Positions 1 through 5,684 of a DNA stretch of 5,758 bases are shown here, piece after piece. This stretch comes from an uncultured Alphaproteobacteria bacterium. Its GTDB lineage: Bacteria; Pseudomonadota; Alphaproteobacteria; Caulobacterales; Hyphomonadaceae. The stretch lies in contig CAIKXW010000227.1 of the NCBI GenBank assembly GCA_903831485.1, positions 1 to 5,758 on the forward strand, in the 5' to 3' direction. The position numbers were made by a program, and so were the translations under genes. Below the pieces are notes generated by a model. That model was not told where the DNA came from. It made no database searches and saw nothing but the letters and a program-made list of their open reading frames with translations. Within the stretch, counting starts at the first letter, position 1; the number at the start of each line of letters is the position of its first letter.

Positions 1-925
1 AGTAGGACCGGGCGCCGAGATAGGCGGCGATCGGGGATGCGAACAGCTTGTCCATGGCGGCGGCGATCGGGTGCGGCTGGCCGGTGGTCGAGCGCCAGCC
101 TTCAGCGCGGGCGAGATAGACGAGCATGGCGGCCCAGATCGCGAGCCAGAGCGCGTCGCGATAGATGACCCCGAGCGCCAGCAGGAGCGGGATCACTTCG
201 GGGCCAATCGCCATCGTCCGAATGCGGTCGAAGTTGAGGCGGCTGGCGATGCCGATGAGGAAGACGAAGGCTGCAGCAGGCAGGAAGGAGGGGGCGATGT
301 AGTCCCCGAAAATGTCGAAATGCCACGCGAGGCCCATCAAGCCGACGGCTGCAACAGTCGCCATGCGGAAGCGCGGGTTGGCGACGAGCCAGACGAAGGC
401 CGGGGCGACGAGATAGAACTGCCATTCCAGCGACAGGCTCCAGGCCGGGCCGAGAATGGCGGTGGATGTATTGGGCCAGAGGCTGTCGGGCATGACGCCC
501 TGCATCAGTGTGAGATGGAGGACGGCCTGTTGCAGCGGCCGGCCGGCGAGGGTGTCGACATGCCCGTGCAGCACATCGTCGTAATAGAACAGCGGATCCG
601 CCTTCCATGGCGCATGATCCTCCGCCCAGACGCCAAACGGCAGGGCGAAGAAGGCGATCATCAGGATGACGAGATAGACCGGGAAGATCCGGAAGACGCG
701 CCGCACGAGGTATTGCGGATAGGGCTCGGCCCTGCCCGTTACGAGGCCAGCGATGACGAAGCCCGAGATGGCGACGAAGACCATGACGGCAGAATCGCCG
801 ATCGCCGGGAACCAGGTCATGGGGCCATCGGCGCGCGCAAGGCCGGTGAACTGGACGACGTGCCAGGCGACGACGGCCCAGGCTAGCCAGGCTCGCAGGC
901 CTTCGATGGCAGTGAACCTTGGCAT
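1..925 (-). CDS. Acyltransferase family 3 membrane protein (partial, C-terminus beyond window)
   Basis: Reading the minus strand from the ATG at 925 gives 308 residues open to the window edge. The family (Acyl_transf_3, OafA/OpgC-like) moves acyl groups, usually acetyl or succinyl, onto surface sugars at the inner membrane; the substrate here cannot be told. Visible support: the family R-X10-H motif (R11 to H22, in GLRAW...AWH), a SGFVIAGL segment at 54-61, a basic RRVFRIFPVY block at 75-84, the family-typical WSLSLEWQFYL at 162-172, and repeated hydrophobic stretches suggesting many membrane passes. The ATG at 925 is preferred because GGAG lies just upstream. An in-frame ATG at 949 lacks a ribosome site and would add 8 residues. 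It follows rmuC by 59 bases on the same strand. Family call is firm; substrate unknown. Confidence 0.88.
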   Translation of the reverse strand, partial: MPRFTAIEGLRAWLAWAVVAWHVVQFTGLARADGPMTWFPAIGDSAVMVFVAISGFVIAGLVTGRAEPYPQYLVRRVFRIFPVYLVILMIAFFALPFGVWAEDHAPWKADPLFYYDDVLHGHVDTLAGRPLQQAVLHLTLMQGVMPDSLWPNTSTAILGPAWSLSLEWQFYLVAPAFVWLVANPRFRMATVAAVGLMGLAWHFDIFGDYIAPSFLPAAAFVFLIGIASRLNFDRIRTMAIGPEVIPLLLALGVIYRDALWLAIWAAMLVYLARAEGWRSTTGQPHPIAAAMDKLFASPIAAYLGARSY

Positions 926-940
926 CCCCGCTCCAACAGT

Positions 941-979
941 CCCCCGCATGCAGGTGCTGCAAGATGGGGGCCGCGGGGG
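941..979 (-). other. GC-rich inverted repeat between rmuC and the acyltransferase gene
   Basis: The arms are CCCCCGC (941-947) and GCGGGGG (973-979), with a smaller GCAG-gtg-CTGC hairpin between them. It lies just after the rmuC stop and just before the acyltransferase start. No T-run follows in the direction of transcription, so it is not a classical intrinsic terminator. It could be a processing or attenuating hairpin, or chance in G/C-rich DNA. Confidence 0.3.
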
Positions 980-984
980 GTAAC

Positions 985-2391
985 TTACTTGCGGCGGCCG
1001 CTGGTCACCGCCTGGGGCGCGAGGCCTTCAAGCAGAGGCGCATCTGACTTTGGCGTGGCGTCGGCCAGTGCGGCCTGGATAGGCCGGGCCGTGACGGTGA
1101 CTTCCGTCGGCGCCTCGATGGAGCGGTCCTCGGTCGGGATCTGGAGTTCCTCGAACCTGCGTAGCTGGGGCACGACTTTGCGGTCGTAGGAGCCGACCAT
1201 GTCGTTGTAGCTGCCGATGGCCTTGTCGAGCCCCTGCCCGACCTTGCCCATGTGCTCGGTCATCTTGGCGAGGCGCTGGTAGAGTTCGCGGCCAAGCTCG
1301 ACGGCCTGCTGGGCGTTGAGCGCTGCCTGCTCCTGCCGCCAGCCATAGGCGACAGCCTTCGCCAGCGCGATCAGGGTCGAGGGCGTGACGATGATGACAG
1401 AGTTCTTGGCGGCAAAATCGAAAATCTCGCGGTCATGCTCCAGCACGGCGGCGTAGAAATTCTCGCCGGGCATGAACATGGCGACGAAGTCGACGCGGTC
1501 CGAGAAGCCCTTCCAGTAGTCTTTGCGCGCAAGGCTCGTGACGTGGGCGCGGACCTTGGCGGCGTGGCTGGCGAGGAATTGCTGTTTCTTTGCGGGATCG
1601 CTTTCGCTGGAGGCGGCAAGGTAGTCGTCGAGCGAGACCTTGGAATCGATCACGAGCTCGCGCCCGCCGGGCATGCGGATAATGACGTCGGGCCGGATCT
1701 TGCCCTTGTCCGTGTCGGAGGAGGTCTGTTCGGTGAAGTCGGCGTAGGGCGAGAGGCCCGACATCTCGAGCACGTTGCGGAGCGTCTCCTCGCCCCAGCG
1801 GCCGCCATGTCGCGTGGTGGAGAGGGCGCTGGCGAGCTTGCCGGCGGCGCTTTCGGTCTTGCGCACGCTTTCGCTGACGCCGCGGATCTGCTCCTCCAGC
1901 TTGGCGCGGTCTTCCGCGCTCATCTTCTGGATCTCGTCGACCTTCTTCTGGAACTGGCCGAAGCTTTCGTGGATCGGCTTCAGCATCTTGCCGAGTTCGC
2001 CCTCGGCGCCTTCCTTGTGCTTCTTCAGCGTCTCGTCGGCGATCTGCACGAACTGTTGCTGCGACTTGAGCAGGGCGGCGTCGGCGAGGGCCTTGAAGCG
2101 CTCTTCGCTTTCCTTCTGCATCTTCGCGAGGTTCTCGCGCTCGCGCGCCATGGAGGCGTCGCGCTCGGTCATCTTGGCGGCGTCGGCGGCTTGTGCGCGT
2201 TCGGCCGTCTCGGCGCGGCGGCGCAGGTCATCGCGTTCGGATTTCAGGTCCGCGATCTCGCGCTGGCGCTCGGACAGTTCAGCGGAGAGATGCGCGGTCT
2301 CGGGCGGCTTGCGCTGCGAGAACACGAAGGCGGCGGCGGCGGCGGCAAGCGCGATCAGCCCCAGAACGATGTGCAGGATGTCCAATGTCAT
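985..2391 (-). CDS. rmuC: DNA recombination protein RmuC
   Basis: This 468-residue protein belongs to the RmuC family. In E. coli the family limits inversions at short inverted repeats and is predicted to be a nuclease. Layout: an N-terminal hydrophobic anchor (about 5-24, alanine-rich), a long charged coiled coil (about 35-185), then the RmuC domain. The domain opens with the family signature GRWGEETLRNVLEMSGL (197-213). It contains a PD-(D/E)XK-like core, D235 in RPDVIIR and D249-x-K251 in VIDSKV, and continues through DFVAMFMPGE (301-310) and VIIVTPSTL (332-340). The tail from about 420 is low-complexity. Length is normal for the family. The start gives the membrane anchor directly but has no Shine-Dalgarno at normal spacing; AAGGA is about 15 bases away. 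A possible promoter ends immediately before the ATG. Family call is very secure; the biochemical role is from family knowledge. Confidence 0.96.
   Translation of the reverse strand: MTLDILHIVLGLIALAAAAAAFVFSQRKPPETAHLSAELSERQREIADLKSERDDLRRRAETAERAQAADAAKMTERDASMARERENLAKMQKESEERFKALADAALLKSQQQFVQIADETLKKHKEGAEGELGKMLKPIHESFGQFQKKVDEIQKMSAEDRAKLEEQIRGVSESVRKTESAAGKLASALSTTRHGGRWGEETLRNVLEMSGLSPYADFTEQTSSDTDKGKIRPDVIIRMPGGRELVIDSKVSLDDYLAASSESDPAKKQQFLASHAAKVRAHVTSLARKDYWKGFSDRVDFVAMFMPGENFYAAVLEHDREIFDFAAKNSVIIVTPSTLIALAKAVAYGWRQEQAALNAQQAVELGRELYQRLAKMTEHMGKVGQGLDKAIGSYNDMVGSYDRKVVPQLRRFEELQIPTEDRSIEAPTEVTVTARPIQAALADATPKSDAPLLEGLAPQAVTSGRRK
2329..2346. repeat. GGC trinucleotide tract, six units
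   Basis: Six perfect tandem GGC units on the plus strand encode an alanine run at about residues 17-22 of the RmuC membrane anchor. Slippage would change the length of the hydrophobic segment without shifting the frame. Such tracts are common in GC-rich genomes. Confidence 0.7.
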
Positions 2392-2397
2392 CGCGGG

Positions 2398-2426
2398 AGT
2401 TTAGGTTCCTTGTTTGTTCCAGGCAA
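2398..2426 (-). promoter_or_regulatory. Candidate promoter for rmuC, predicting a leaderless transcript
   Basis: On the minus strand, TTGCCT (2426-2421) and TAAACT (2403-2398) are 17 bases apart, and each matches 4 of 6 positions of the housekeeping sigma consensus. Counting seven bases from the -10 element puts the start at 2391, the A of the rmuC ATG. The poor Shine-Dalgarno agrees with a leaderless message. Matches are moderate and this is inference. Confidence 0.35.
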
Positions 2427-2443
2427 GCGGCGGGCGAACAAGG
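2408..2443. repeat. Inverted repeat overlapping the candidate rmuC promoter
   Basis: The arms are CCTTGTTTG (2408-2416) and CGAACAAGG (2435-2443). They match at 8 of 9 positions, with a G-T pair at the exception, and an 18-base interval. The element covers the spacer and -35 region of the candidate rmuC promoter, so an operator is possible. The sequence matches no operator I know. Confidence 0.4.
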
Positions 2444-2482
2444 TCGCGCGATTCTTCCTGTCGGGCGAAATGCGTTTGCGGA

Positions 2483-2731
2483 CTAGTCCCGCGCGCCGCG
2501 CTTGGGCCGCCAGCCTTCAGGCATGAAGGGGTAGTTGGCGACGCCTTCGAAGGCGGCGTCCGGCACATCGGCGCCGAACACGTCCAGCGGGTCGCGGATG
2601 CGGCGAGTCGCGAGCTTCGCGTTGCGGGCTGCGGCCTTGATCTGGTCGCGCATCAGCCACATGCCGATGCCCACACCCACGCCGACAGCCGCCACTGTCA
2701 GCAGCACAGGCACATGTTCGCGTTTCACCAT
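2483..2731 (-). CDS. Small membrane-anchored protein of unknown function
   Basis: I do not recognise this gene. From the ATG at 2731 it encodes 82 residues: a short basic start (MVKREH), one hydrophobic glycine/valine-rich segment (about residues 7-27), a basic stretch (RDQIKAAARNAKLATRRIRD), and a polar tail with VFGADVPDAAFEGVANYPFMPEGWRPKRG. The positive charge just after the hydrophobic segment suggests a single-pass anchor with a cytoplasmic tail. An alternative GTG start at 2743 would add four residues (MGRP) and lie 9 bases after the recR stop. Neither start has a convincing ribosome site. Tight spacing behind recR suggests co-transcription and perhaps translational coupling. The reading frame has the window's typical codon use and is probably real; no function can be assigned. 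Confidence 0.75.
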   Translation of the reverse strand: MVKREHVPVLLTVAAVGVGVGIGMWLMRDQIKAAARNAKLATRRIRDPLDVFGADVPDAAFEGVANYPFMPEGWRPKRGARD

Positions 2732-2752
2732 GGGACGCCCCACCCGTTCTTT

Positions 2753-3352
2753 CTATCGCCGCGAAGCCATCGCAGCTGCAATCGTGCCATCGTCCAGATG
2801 GTCCAGTTCGCCTCCGACGGGCACGCCATGCGCCAGCCGTGTCACCTTCACCGGAAGATGTGCGAGCCTGTCAGTGATGTAGTGAGCGGTGGTCTGCCCG
2901 TCCACAGTCGCATTCAGCGCCAGGATTACTTCGCGCACATCCGGGTGGCCTGCCCGCTCCACAAGGCCTGAGATGTTGAGGTCTTCCGGACGTATACCGT
3001 CGAGCGCCGATAGGGTTCCACCGACCACGTGATAGCGGCCCCGGAAGACGCCGGAGCGTTCCATCGCCCACAGGTCGCCCACCTCCTCCACCGCGCAGAT
3101 GATCGATCCCTCCCGTCCCGGGGCGACACACACCGCGCAGGGGTTCACGGTGTCGAAATTTCCGCACTGGCGGCACACCTCGACCTTGGCGGCGGCGTCG
3201 GCGAGGGCGGCGGCGAGCGGGTTGAGCAGCTGGTCGCGCTTCTTCATCAGGTGCAGGGCGGCGCGCCGGGCAGAGCGCGGACCGAGCCCCGGCAGCTTGG
3301 CCAGCAAGTCGATCAGGCGGATGATTTCCGGACCGGCCGAGCGGTTGATCAT
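2753..3352 (-). CDS. recR: Recombination mediator protein RecR
   Basis: This 199-residue protein is full length for RecR, which with RecF and RecO helps load RecA onto SSB-coated single-stranded gaps. All family parts are visible in order: a helix-hairpin-helix DNA-binding region ([19 protein letters not shown], 17-35), a C4 zinc finger (C60, C63, C72, C75 in [16 protein letters not shown]), a Toprim domain from about 83 ([20 protein letters not shown], then [14 protein letters not shown]), and the C-terminal segment [19 protein letters not shown] (173-191). The start is an ATG with only a weak upstream CAGG; it places the hairpin motif at the usual position. The gene is not next to dnaX or ybaB, its common neighbours. 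It is followed 9-21 bases later by a small membrane protein. Identity is secure. Confidence 0.97.
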   Translation of the reverse strand: MINRSAGPEIIRLIDLLAKLPGLGPRSARRAALHLMKKRDQLLNPLAAALADAAAKVEVCRQCGNFDTVNPCAVCVAPGREGSIICAVEEVGDLWAMERSGVFRGRYHVVGGTLSALDGIRPEDLNISGLVERAGHPDVREVILALNATVDGQTTAHYITDRLAHLPVKVTRLAHGVPVGGELDHLDDGTIAAAMASRR

Positions 3353-3424
3353 GGGGACAGGCCTGCTGCTGCGATCCCCTGCACATAAGCGCGTCGAGGG
3401 CCGGTGGAAACGCCCGGCGGCGCG

Positions 3425-3931
3425 CTATTTCGCCTTTTCAGCCTGGCGCGCCTCGGCCGACAGCTCCTCGAAATCCTGGCGCAGGATATAGGCGCGGACG
3501 AAATCGACGGCGACGACGCGCTCGATATAGCTGGCGAACATCCAGTCGATGTCTCGGCGGGCGACGAGGCCGCGCCGCGTGAGGCCGGAGACGAATTCGA
3601 GGAAGTTCAGGAGGTCGATCAATTCACTCTCGAGCGGCTTGGGCATGCCGGGGGTCGCGAGTTCGGCCTGTAGCGTGGCGAACTCGGGCGCCTCCGGATT
3701 GGCCAGCACGAATCGGATGCGGCGGTAGCGGTCGGACTCGAAGAAGCTCGTGTAGAGCTCGCGCACCTGTTCCGTCTGGCGCATGCGCTCGGAGCGGAGA
3801 TAGCGGAACAGGCCGAATATGCCCGCAAGCAGCGCCGCGAGGAAGGTGAAGGCCGACGCCCAGTTGCGCGCCAGTTCCGACCAGTAAAGGGAAGCGTCGC
3901 CGCTGCCCGCAAAACTCGACCCGAATTCCAC
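3425..3931 (-). CDS. Single-pass membrane protein resembling DUF4760
   Basis: The protein is 168 residues from a GTG start at 3931. That start is chosen because AGGGGAG stands seven bases before it, the clearest ribosome site in the window. The frame extends further upstream but runs into the preceding gene. One membrane segment is evident (about 25-44, ASAFTFLAALLAGIFGLFRY). It is followed by a mostly helical soluble part with RQTEQVRELYTSFFESDRYRRIRFVLANPE (51-80), LIDLLNFLEFVSGLTRRGL (104-122) and DIDWMFASYIERVV (127-140). The arrangement of a membrane anchor and then a helical domain with a conserved-looking LNFLE block resembles DUF4760 proteins. That assignment is from memory and uncertain. 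No catalytic motif is seen. It is co-oriented with recR, 72 bases away; a functional link is not shown. Confidence 0.72.
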   Translation of the reverse strand: MEFGSSFAGSGDASLYWSELARNWASAFTFLAALLAGIFGLFRYLRSERMRQTEQVRELYTSFFESDRYRRIRFVLANPEAPEFATLQAELATPGMPKPLESELIDLLNFLEFVSGLTRRGLVARRDIDWMFASYIERVVAVDFVRAYILRQDFEELSAEARQAEKAK

Positions 3932-3999
3932 GCGAACACTCCCCTGTTCCGTCCCTGATCCCGACTGTCTAGCGGCTCGCGGCGCGCCCGTCAGCAGGC

Positions 4000-4398
4000 T
4001 CAGCTGGTCTTCAGCTTCCTGCAGAGTTCGCCCGCAGGCGTCGTCGCGCGCCATTCCCATTCGAGATGCTGCTGGTCGGCGACGCGCTGGCCATTGCGTG
4101 TCGCCGGCACGAAGTCCTGCGCGGCGAGGCAGCGGAGGGTCGGTTCCAGGAAGCTTTCGTCCGTGCACTCGCCATCGCCATCGACCATGCGGCCCTGCGC
4201 GTCGATCTGCAGATCCATCTGGCAGCAGGCGGAGAGCTGTTTCGCGCGGGCGCCCCTGGGCCAGCGGCAGGCGTCGGGCCGGAAGCCGCCGGCGAACTGG
4301 GCTTCAGTTTTTGCCTTGGGCGCGGTGGGCTGCGCGAGGCCGGTCGCGGTGAGGCCAGCGAGGGCGGCGATACATGCGAGAGCGAGCCGGATGCGCAT
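4000..4398 (-). CDS. Secreted cysteine-rich protein with a TonB C-terminal-like domain
   Basis: The 132-residue product begins with a classical signal peptide (MRIRLALACIAALAGLTATGLA), with likely cleavage after residue 22. The mature part has six cysteines (C44, C58, C59, C78, C90, C126), an even number that fits disulfides in the periplasm. Residues about 60-115 follow the TonB_C pattern: a strand with DAQGRMVD, then a helix (SFLEPTLRCLAAQ), then DFVPATRNGQRV and a final strand HLEWEWR. True TonB has a membrane anchor and a proline-rich linker, both absent here. So this is more likely a free periplasmic protein than an energy transducer. The ATG has no clear Shine-Dalgarno. It diverges from the TRIC gene and is followed after 68 bases by the DUF4760-like gene. 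Domain resemblance is inferred by eye. Confidence 0.7.
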   Translation of the reverse strand: MRIRLALACIAALAGLTATGLAQPTAPKAKTEAQFAGGFRPDACRWPRGARAKQLSACCQMDLQIDAQGRMVDGDGECTDESFLEPTLRCLAAQDFVPATRNGQRVADQQHLEWEWRATTPAGELCRKLKTS

Positions 4399-4434
4399 GT
4401 GGCACGATCACACGTCAGGGCGCGGTGAGAAAGA

Positions 4435-4498
4435 CCCCCACCTGTCCGCGCTGTTTCAGGGGGCGCACAGGTGGAGGCCTGGCTCAATGTTCACAGGT
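4435..4498. repeat. Three ACAGGT-type half-sites, two forming an 8-bp inverted repeat
   Basis: CCACCTGT (4438-4445) and ACAGGTGG (4467-4474) are perfect inverted arms with a 21-base interval. A further copy, CACAGGT, lies at 4492-4498, repeating CACAGGT at 4466-4472. The hexamers start at 4440 (inverted), 4467 and 4493, so they are 27 and 26 bases apart. The position between two divergent genes suggests a regulator-binding array; this is inference. Confidence 0.4.
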
Positions 4499-4502
4499 CT
4501 CG

Positions 4503-4520
4503 ATTGCGCACGCGCGCAAT
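4503..4520. promoter_or_regulatory. 18-base palindrome before the TRIC-family gene
   Basis: ATTGCGC (4503-4509) and GCGCAAT (4514-4520) are perfect inverted arms around ACGC. The element ends 19 bases before the ATG at 4540. It could be an operator or an RNA hairpin in the leader. If translation instead began at the GTG at 4471, it would lie inside the coding region. Confidence 0.45.
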
Positions 4521-4539
4521 TCGCGCTGTGTCTCCCGGT

Positions 4540-5166
4540 ATGGTGATCAGCCTTCTCTCGGTGCTCGATTATGCGGGCGTGGCGACGTTCGCAGCCTCTG
4601 GCGCGCTCATGGCGGCGCAGAAGCGGCAGGATGTGGTCACCTTCATCTTCTTCGCGGCGATCACGGGCGTGGGCGGCGGCACGTTGCGCGATCTCCTGAT
4701 CGGCGCTCCGGTCTTCTGGGTTCAGGACGCTGGCTACGTGATCGTCTGCTCGGTCGTCGCGATCCTGGTGTACCTGACGCGGGGGCGCGGCGTGCATGGG
4801 CAGACGCTGCTGTGGCTCGATGCGATCGGGCTATGCGTCTATGCCTGCGTGGGCGCTGCGAAGGCGCTGGCGATGGGCGTCGATCCGGTGATCTGCGTGG
4901 TGATGGGGGCGCTGACGGCGACGTTCGGCGGCATCATCCGCGACGTGCTGGCGGGCGTCCCGTCGATCCTGCTGAGCCGCGAACTCTACATCACGCCGGC
5001 GATCGTCAGCGCGTCGGTTTTCGTGACGCTGCGTCTGATGGGCATGGACTGGACCTGGGCCAGCGGCGTCGCCGTTGCGCTGGGCTTTTTCGTGCGCGCG
5101 GGGGCGATCAGGTGGAAGTGGCACATGCCGGCGTTTCAGCCGCCGGCAGGCCGTGATCCGTCCTGA
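4540..5166 (+). CDS. Trimeric intracellular cation (TRIC) channel / UPF0126 family membrane protein
   Basis: The 208-residue protein belongs to the YadS/YicG (UPF0126) family, whose bacterial members are homologous to TRIC channels and are thought to conduct monovalent cations or, in some cases, carry glycine. The family's internal duplication is clear: GVGGGTLRDLLIG (43-55) in the first half is echoed by FGGIIRDVLAG (129-139) in the second. About seven hydrophobic segments cover the chain, which fits the usual length of about 200 residues. The ATG at 4540 puts the first membrane helix at the N-terminus (MVISLLSVLDYAGVATFAASG), as in relatives, although no Shine-Dalgarno precedes it. An in-frame GTG at 4471, with AGGGGG seven bases before it, would add 23 arginine-rich residues whose codons lack the usual G/C third-position bias. 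A GTG at 4528 is also possible. Transported ion not determined. Confidence 0.92.
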   Translation: MVISLLSVLDYAGVATFAASGALMAAQKRQDVVTFIFFAAITGVGGGTLRDLLIGAPVFWVQDAGYVIVCSVVAILVYLTRGRGVHGQTLLWLDAIGLCVYACVGAAKALAMGVDPVICVVMGALTATFGGIIRDVLAGVPSILLSRELYITPAIVSASVFVTLRLMGMDWTWASGVAVALGFFVRAGAIRWKWHMPAFQPPAGRDPS

Positions 5167-5185
5167 CGCTCAATCGTCCCGGATC
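5155..5185. terminator. Weak inverted repeat at the convergent ends of the TRIC gene and dksA
   Basis: GATCCG (5155-5160) and CGGATC (5180-5185) are perfect six-base arms separated by 19 bases that contain both stop codons. Position alone suggests a shared terminator, but the stem is short and there is no T-run on either side. It may be chance. The two genes have only 3 bases between their stops, so any terminator must overlap coding sequence. Confidence 0.2.
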
Positions 5186-5583
5186 GTGCGTTCCTTGCGC
5201 TCGTGACGTTCCTGCGCCTCGAGGCAGAGGGTGGCGATCGGGCGGGCTTCGAGACGCTTGATGCCGATCGGCTCGCCGGTCTCTTCGCAATAGCCGTACT
5301 CGCCAAGCTCGATCCGGCGGATGGCCGCGTCGATCTTGGAGATCAGCTTGCGCTCGCGGTCGCGGGTGCGCAGTTCGAGGGCGCGATCGGCCTCCGAGGA
5401 CGCACGGTCGACGAGGTCCGGAATCGGCGCCACGTTTTCCTGCATGCCGTTGATCGTCTCGCGGTTGCCCTGAAGGATTTCGTCCTTCCAGGCCTGCAGC
5501 TTTTCCTTGAAGTACTTGAGCTGCTTCTTGCCCATATAGGGTTCGTTCTCGGTCGGGCGGTAGGTCGCCGTCTTGGAACTCAT
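5170..5583 (-). CDS. dksA: RNA polymerase-binding transcription factor DksA (reduced-cysteine type)
   Basis: The 137-residue DksA binds the secondary channel of RNA polymerase and works with ppGpp in the stringent response. The coiled-coil tip DxxDxA is intact: D56, D59 and A61 in PDLVDRAS. It is followed by the conserved ELRTRDRERKLISKID (70-85). The C-terminal globular part reads YGYCEETGEPIGIKRLEARP and TLCLEAQE. The four zinc-ligand positions of E. coli DksA are therefore C99, T102, C120 and A123, and only two cysteines remain. This Cys-Thr-Cys-Ala pattern resembles Pseudomonas DksA2, which works without zinc (from memory), and many alphaproteobacterial DksA proteins. The start has GGAG eight bases upstream (in the mini-ORF). 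It converges with the TRIC gene. Identity is secure; zinc independence is inferred. Confidence 0.95.
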   Translation of the reverse strand: MSSKTATYRPTENEPYMGKKQLKYFKEKLQAWKDEILQGNRETINGMQENVAPIPDLVDRASSEADRALELRTRDRERKLISKIDAAIRRIELGEYGYCEETGEPIGIKRLEARPIATLCLEAQERHERKERTIRDD

Positions 5584-5597
5584 GTCGCAAACTCCAT
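5580..5597 (-). CDS. Candidate five-codon leader ORF overlapping the dksA start
   Basis: An ATG at 5597 opens a peptide MEFAT whose stop TGA shares bases with the dksA ATG (ATGA overlap). GGAGG within AGGGGAGG lies six bases before this ATG, a stronger and better-spaced ribosome site than that of dksA itself. Codon 2 (GAG) forms part of the dksA Shine-Dalgarno. This suggests translational coupling or leader control, but a five-codon ORF can arise by chance. Confidence 0.35.
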   Translation of the reverse strand: MEFAT

Positions 5598-5632
5598 GGC
5601 GAGCCTCCCCTGGCCGCCTTCGATGGGCGCGC

Positions 5633-5661
5633 TGTATATCCTGCCCGTCCGAGCCCGTAAA
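5633..5661 (-). promoter_or_regulatory. Candidate dksA promoter
   Basis: On the minus strand, TTTACG (5661-5656) and TATACA (5638-5633) are separated by 17 bases, and each matches 4 of 6 positions of the housekeeping sigma consensus. The predicted start, near 5626, would give a leader of about 43 bases that includes the mini-ORF. Support is from pattern only. Confidence 0.4.
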
Positions 5662-5684
5662 CGCCCGACTACACGCGGCGGGCG

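Noticed and set aside
71..962. Long open frames on both strands over the acyltransferase region (plus 71-886, minus 102-962)
   Set aside because: The translations are low-complexity and lack domains, whereas the minus frame from 925, open to the window edge, gives a clear acyltransferase-3 protein.
2450..2454. A GATTC site (GANTC, CcrM methylation motif in Alphaproteobacteria) upstream of rmuC
   Set aside because: A single five-base site is expected by chance; without conservation or nearby CtrA-type sites there is no case for cell-cycle control.
1252..2526. Long plus-strand open frame (424 codons) opposite rmuC
   Set aside because: It is the antisense shadow of a well-supported RmuC frame; long antisense frames are usual in GC-rich DNA, and the protein shows no recognisable domain.
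3932..4168. Upstream extension of the DUF4760-like frame to 4168
   Set aside because: It would overlap the TonB-like gene by 169 bases, and the added residues look like out-of-frame translation. The GTG at 3931 has an excellent ribosome site.
4471..5156. Overlapping plus and minus open frames within the TRIC-family gene
   Set aside because: They are shadows of the TRIC frame, rich in arginine or histidine and with no membrane segments or motifs.
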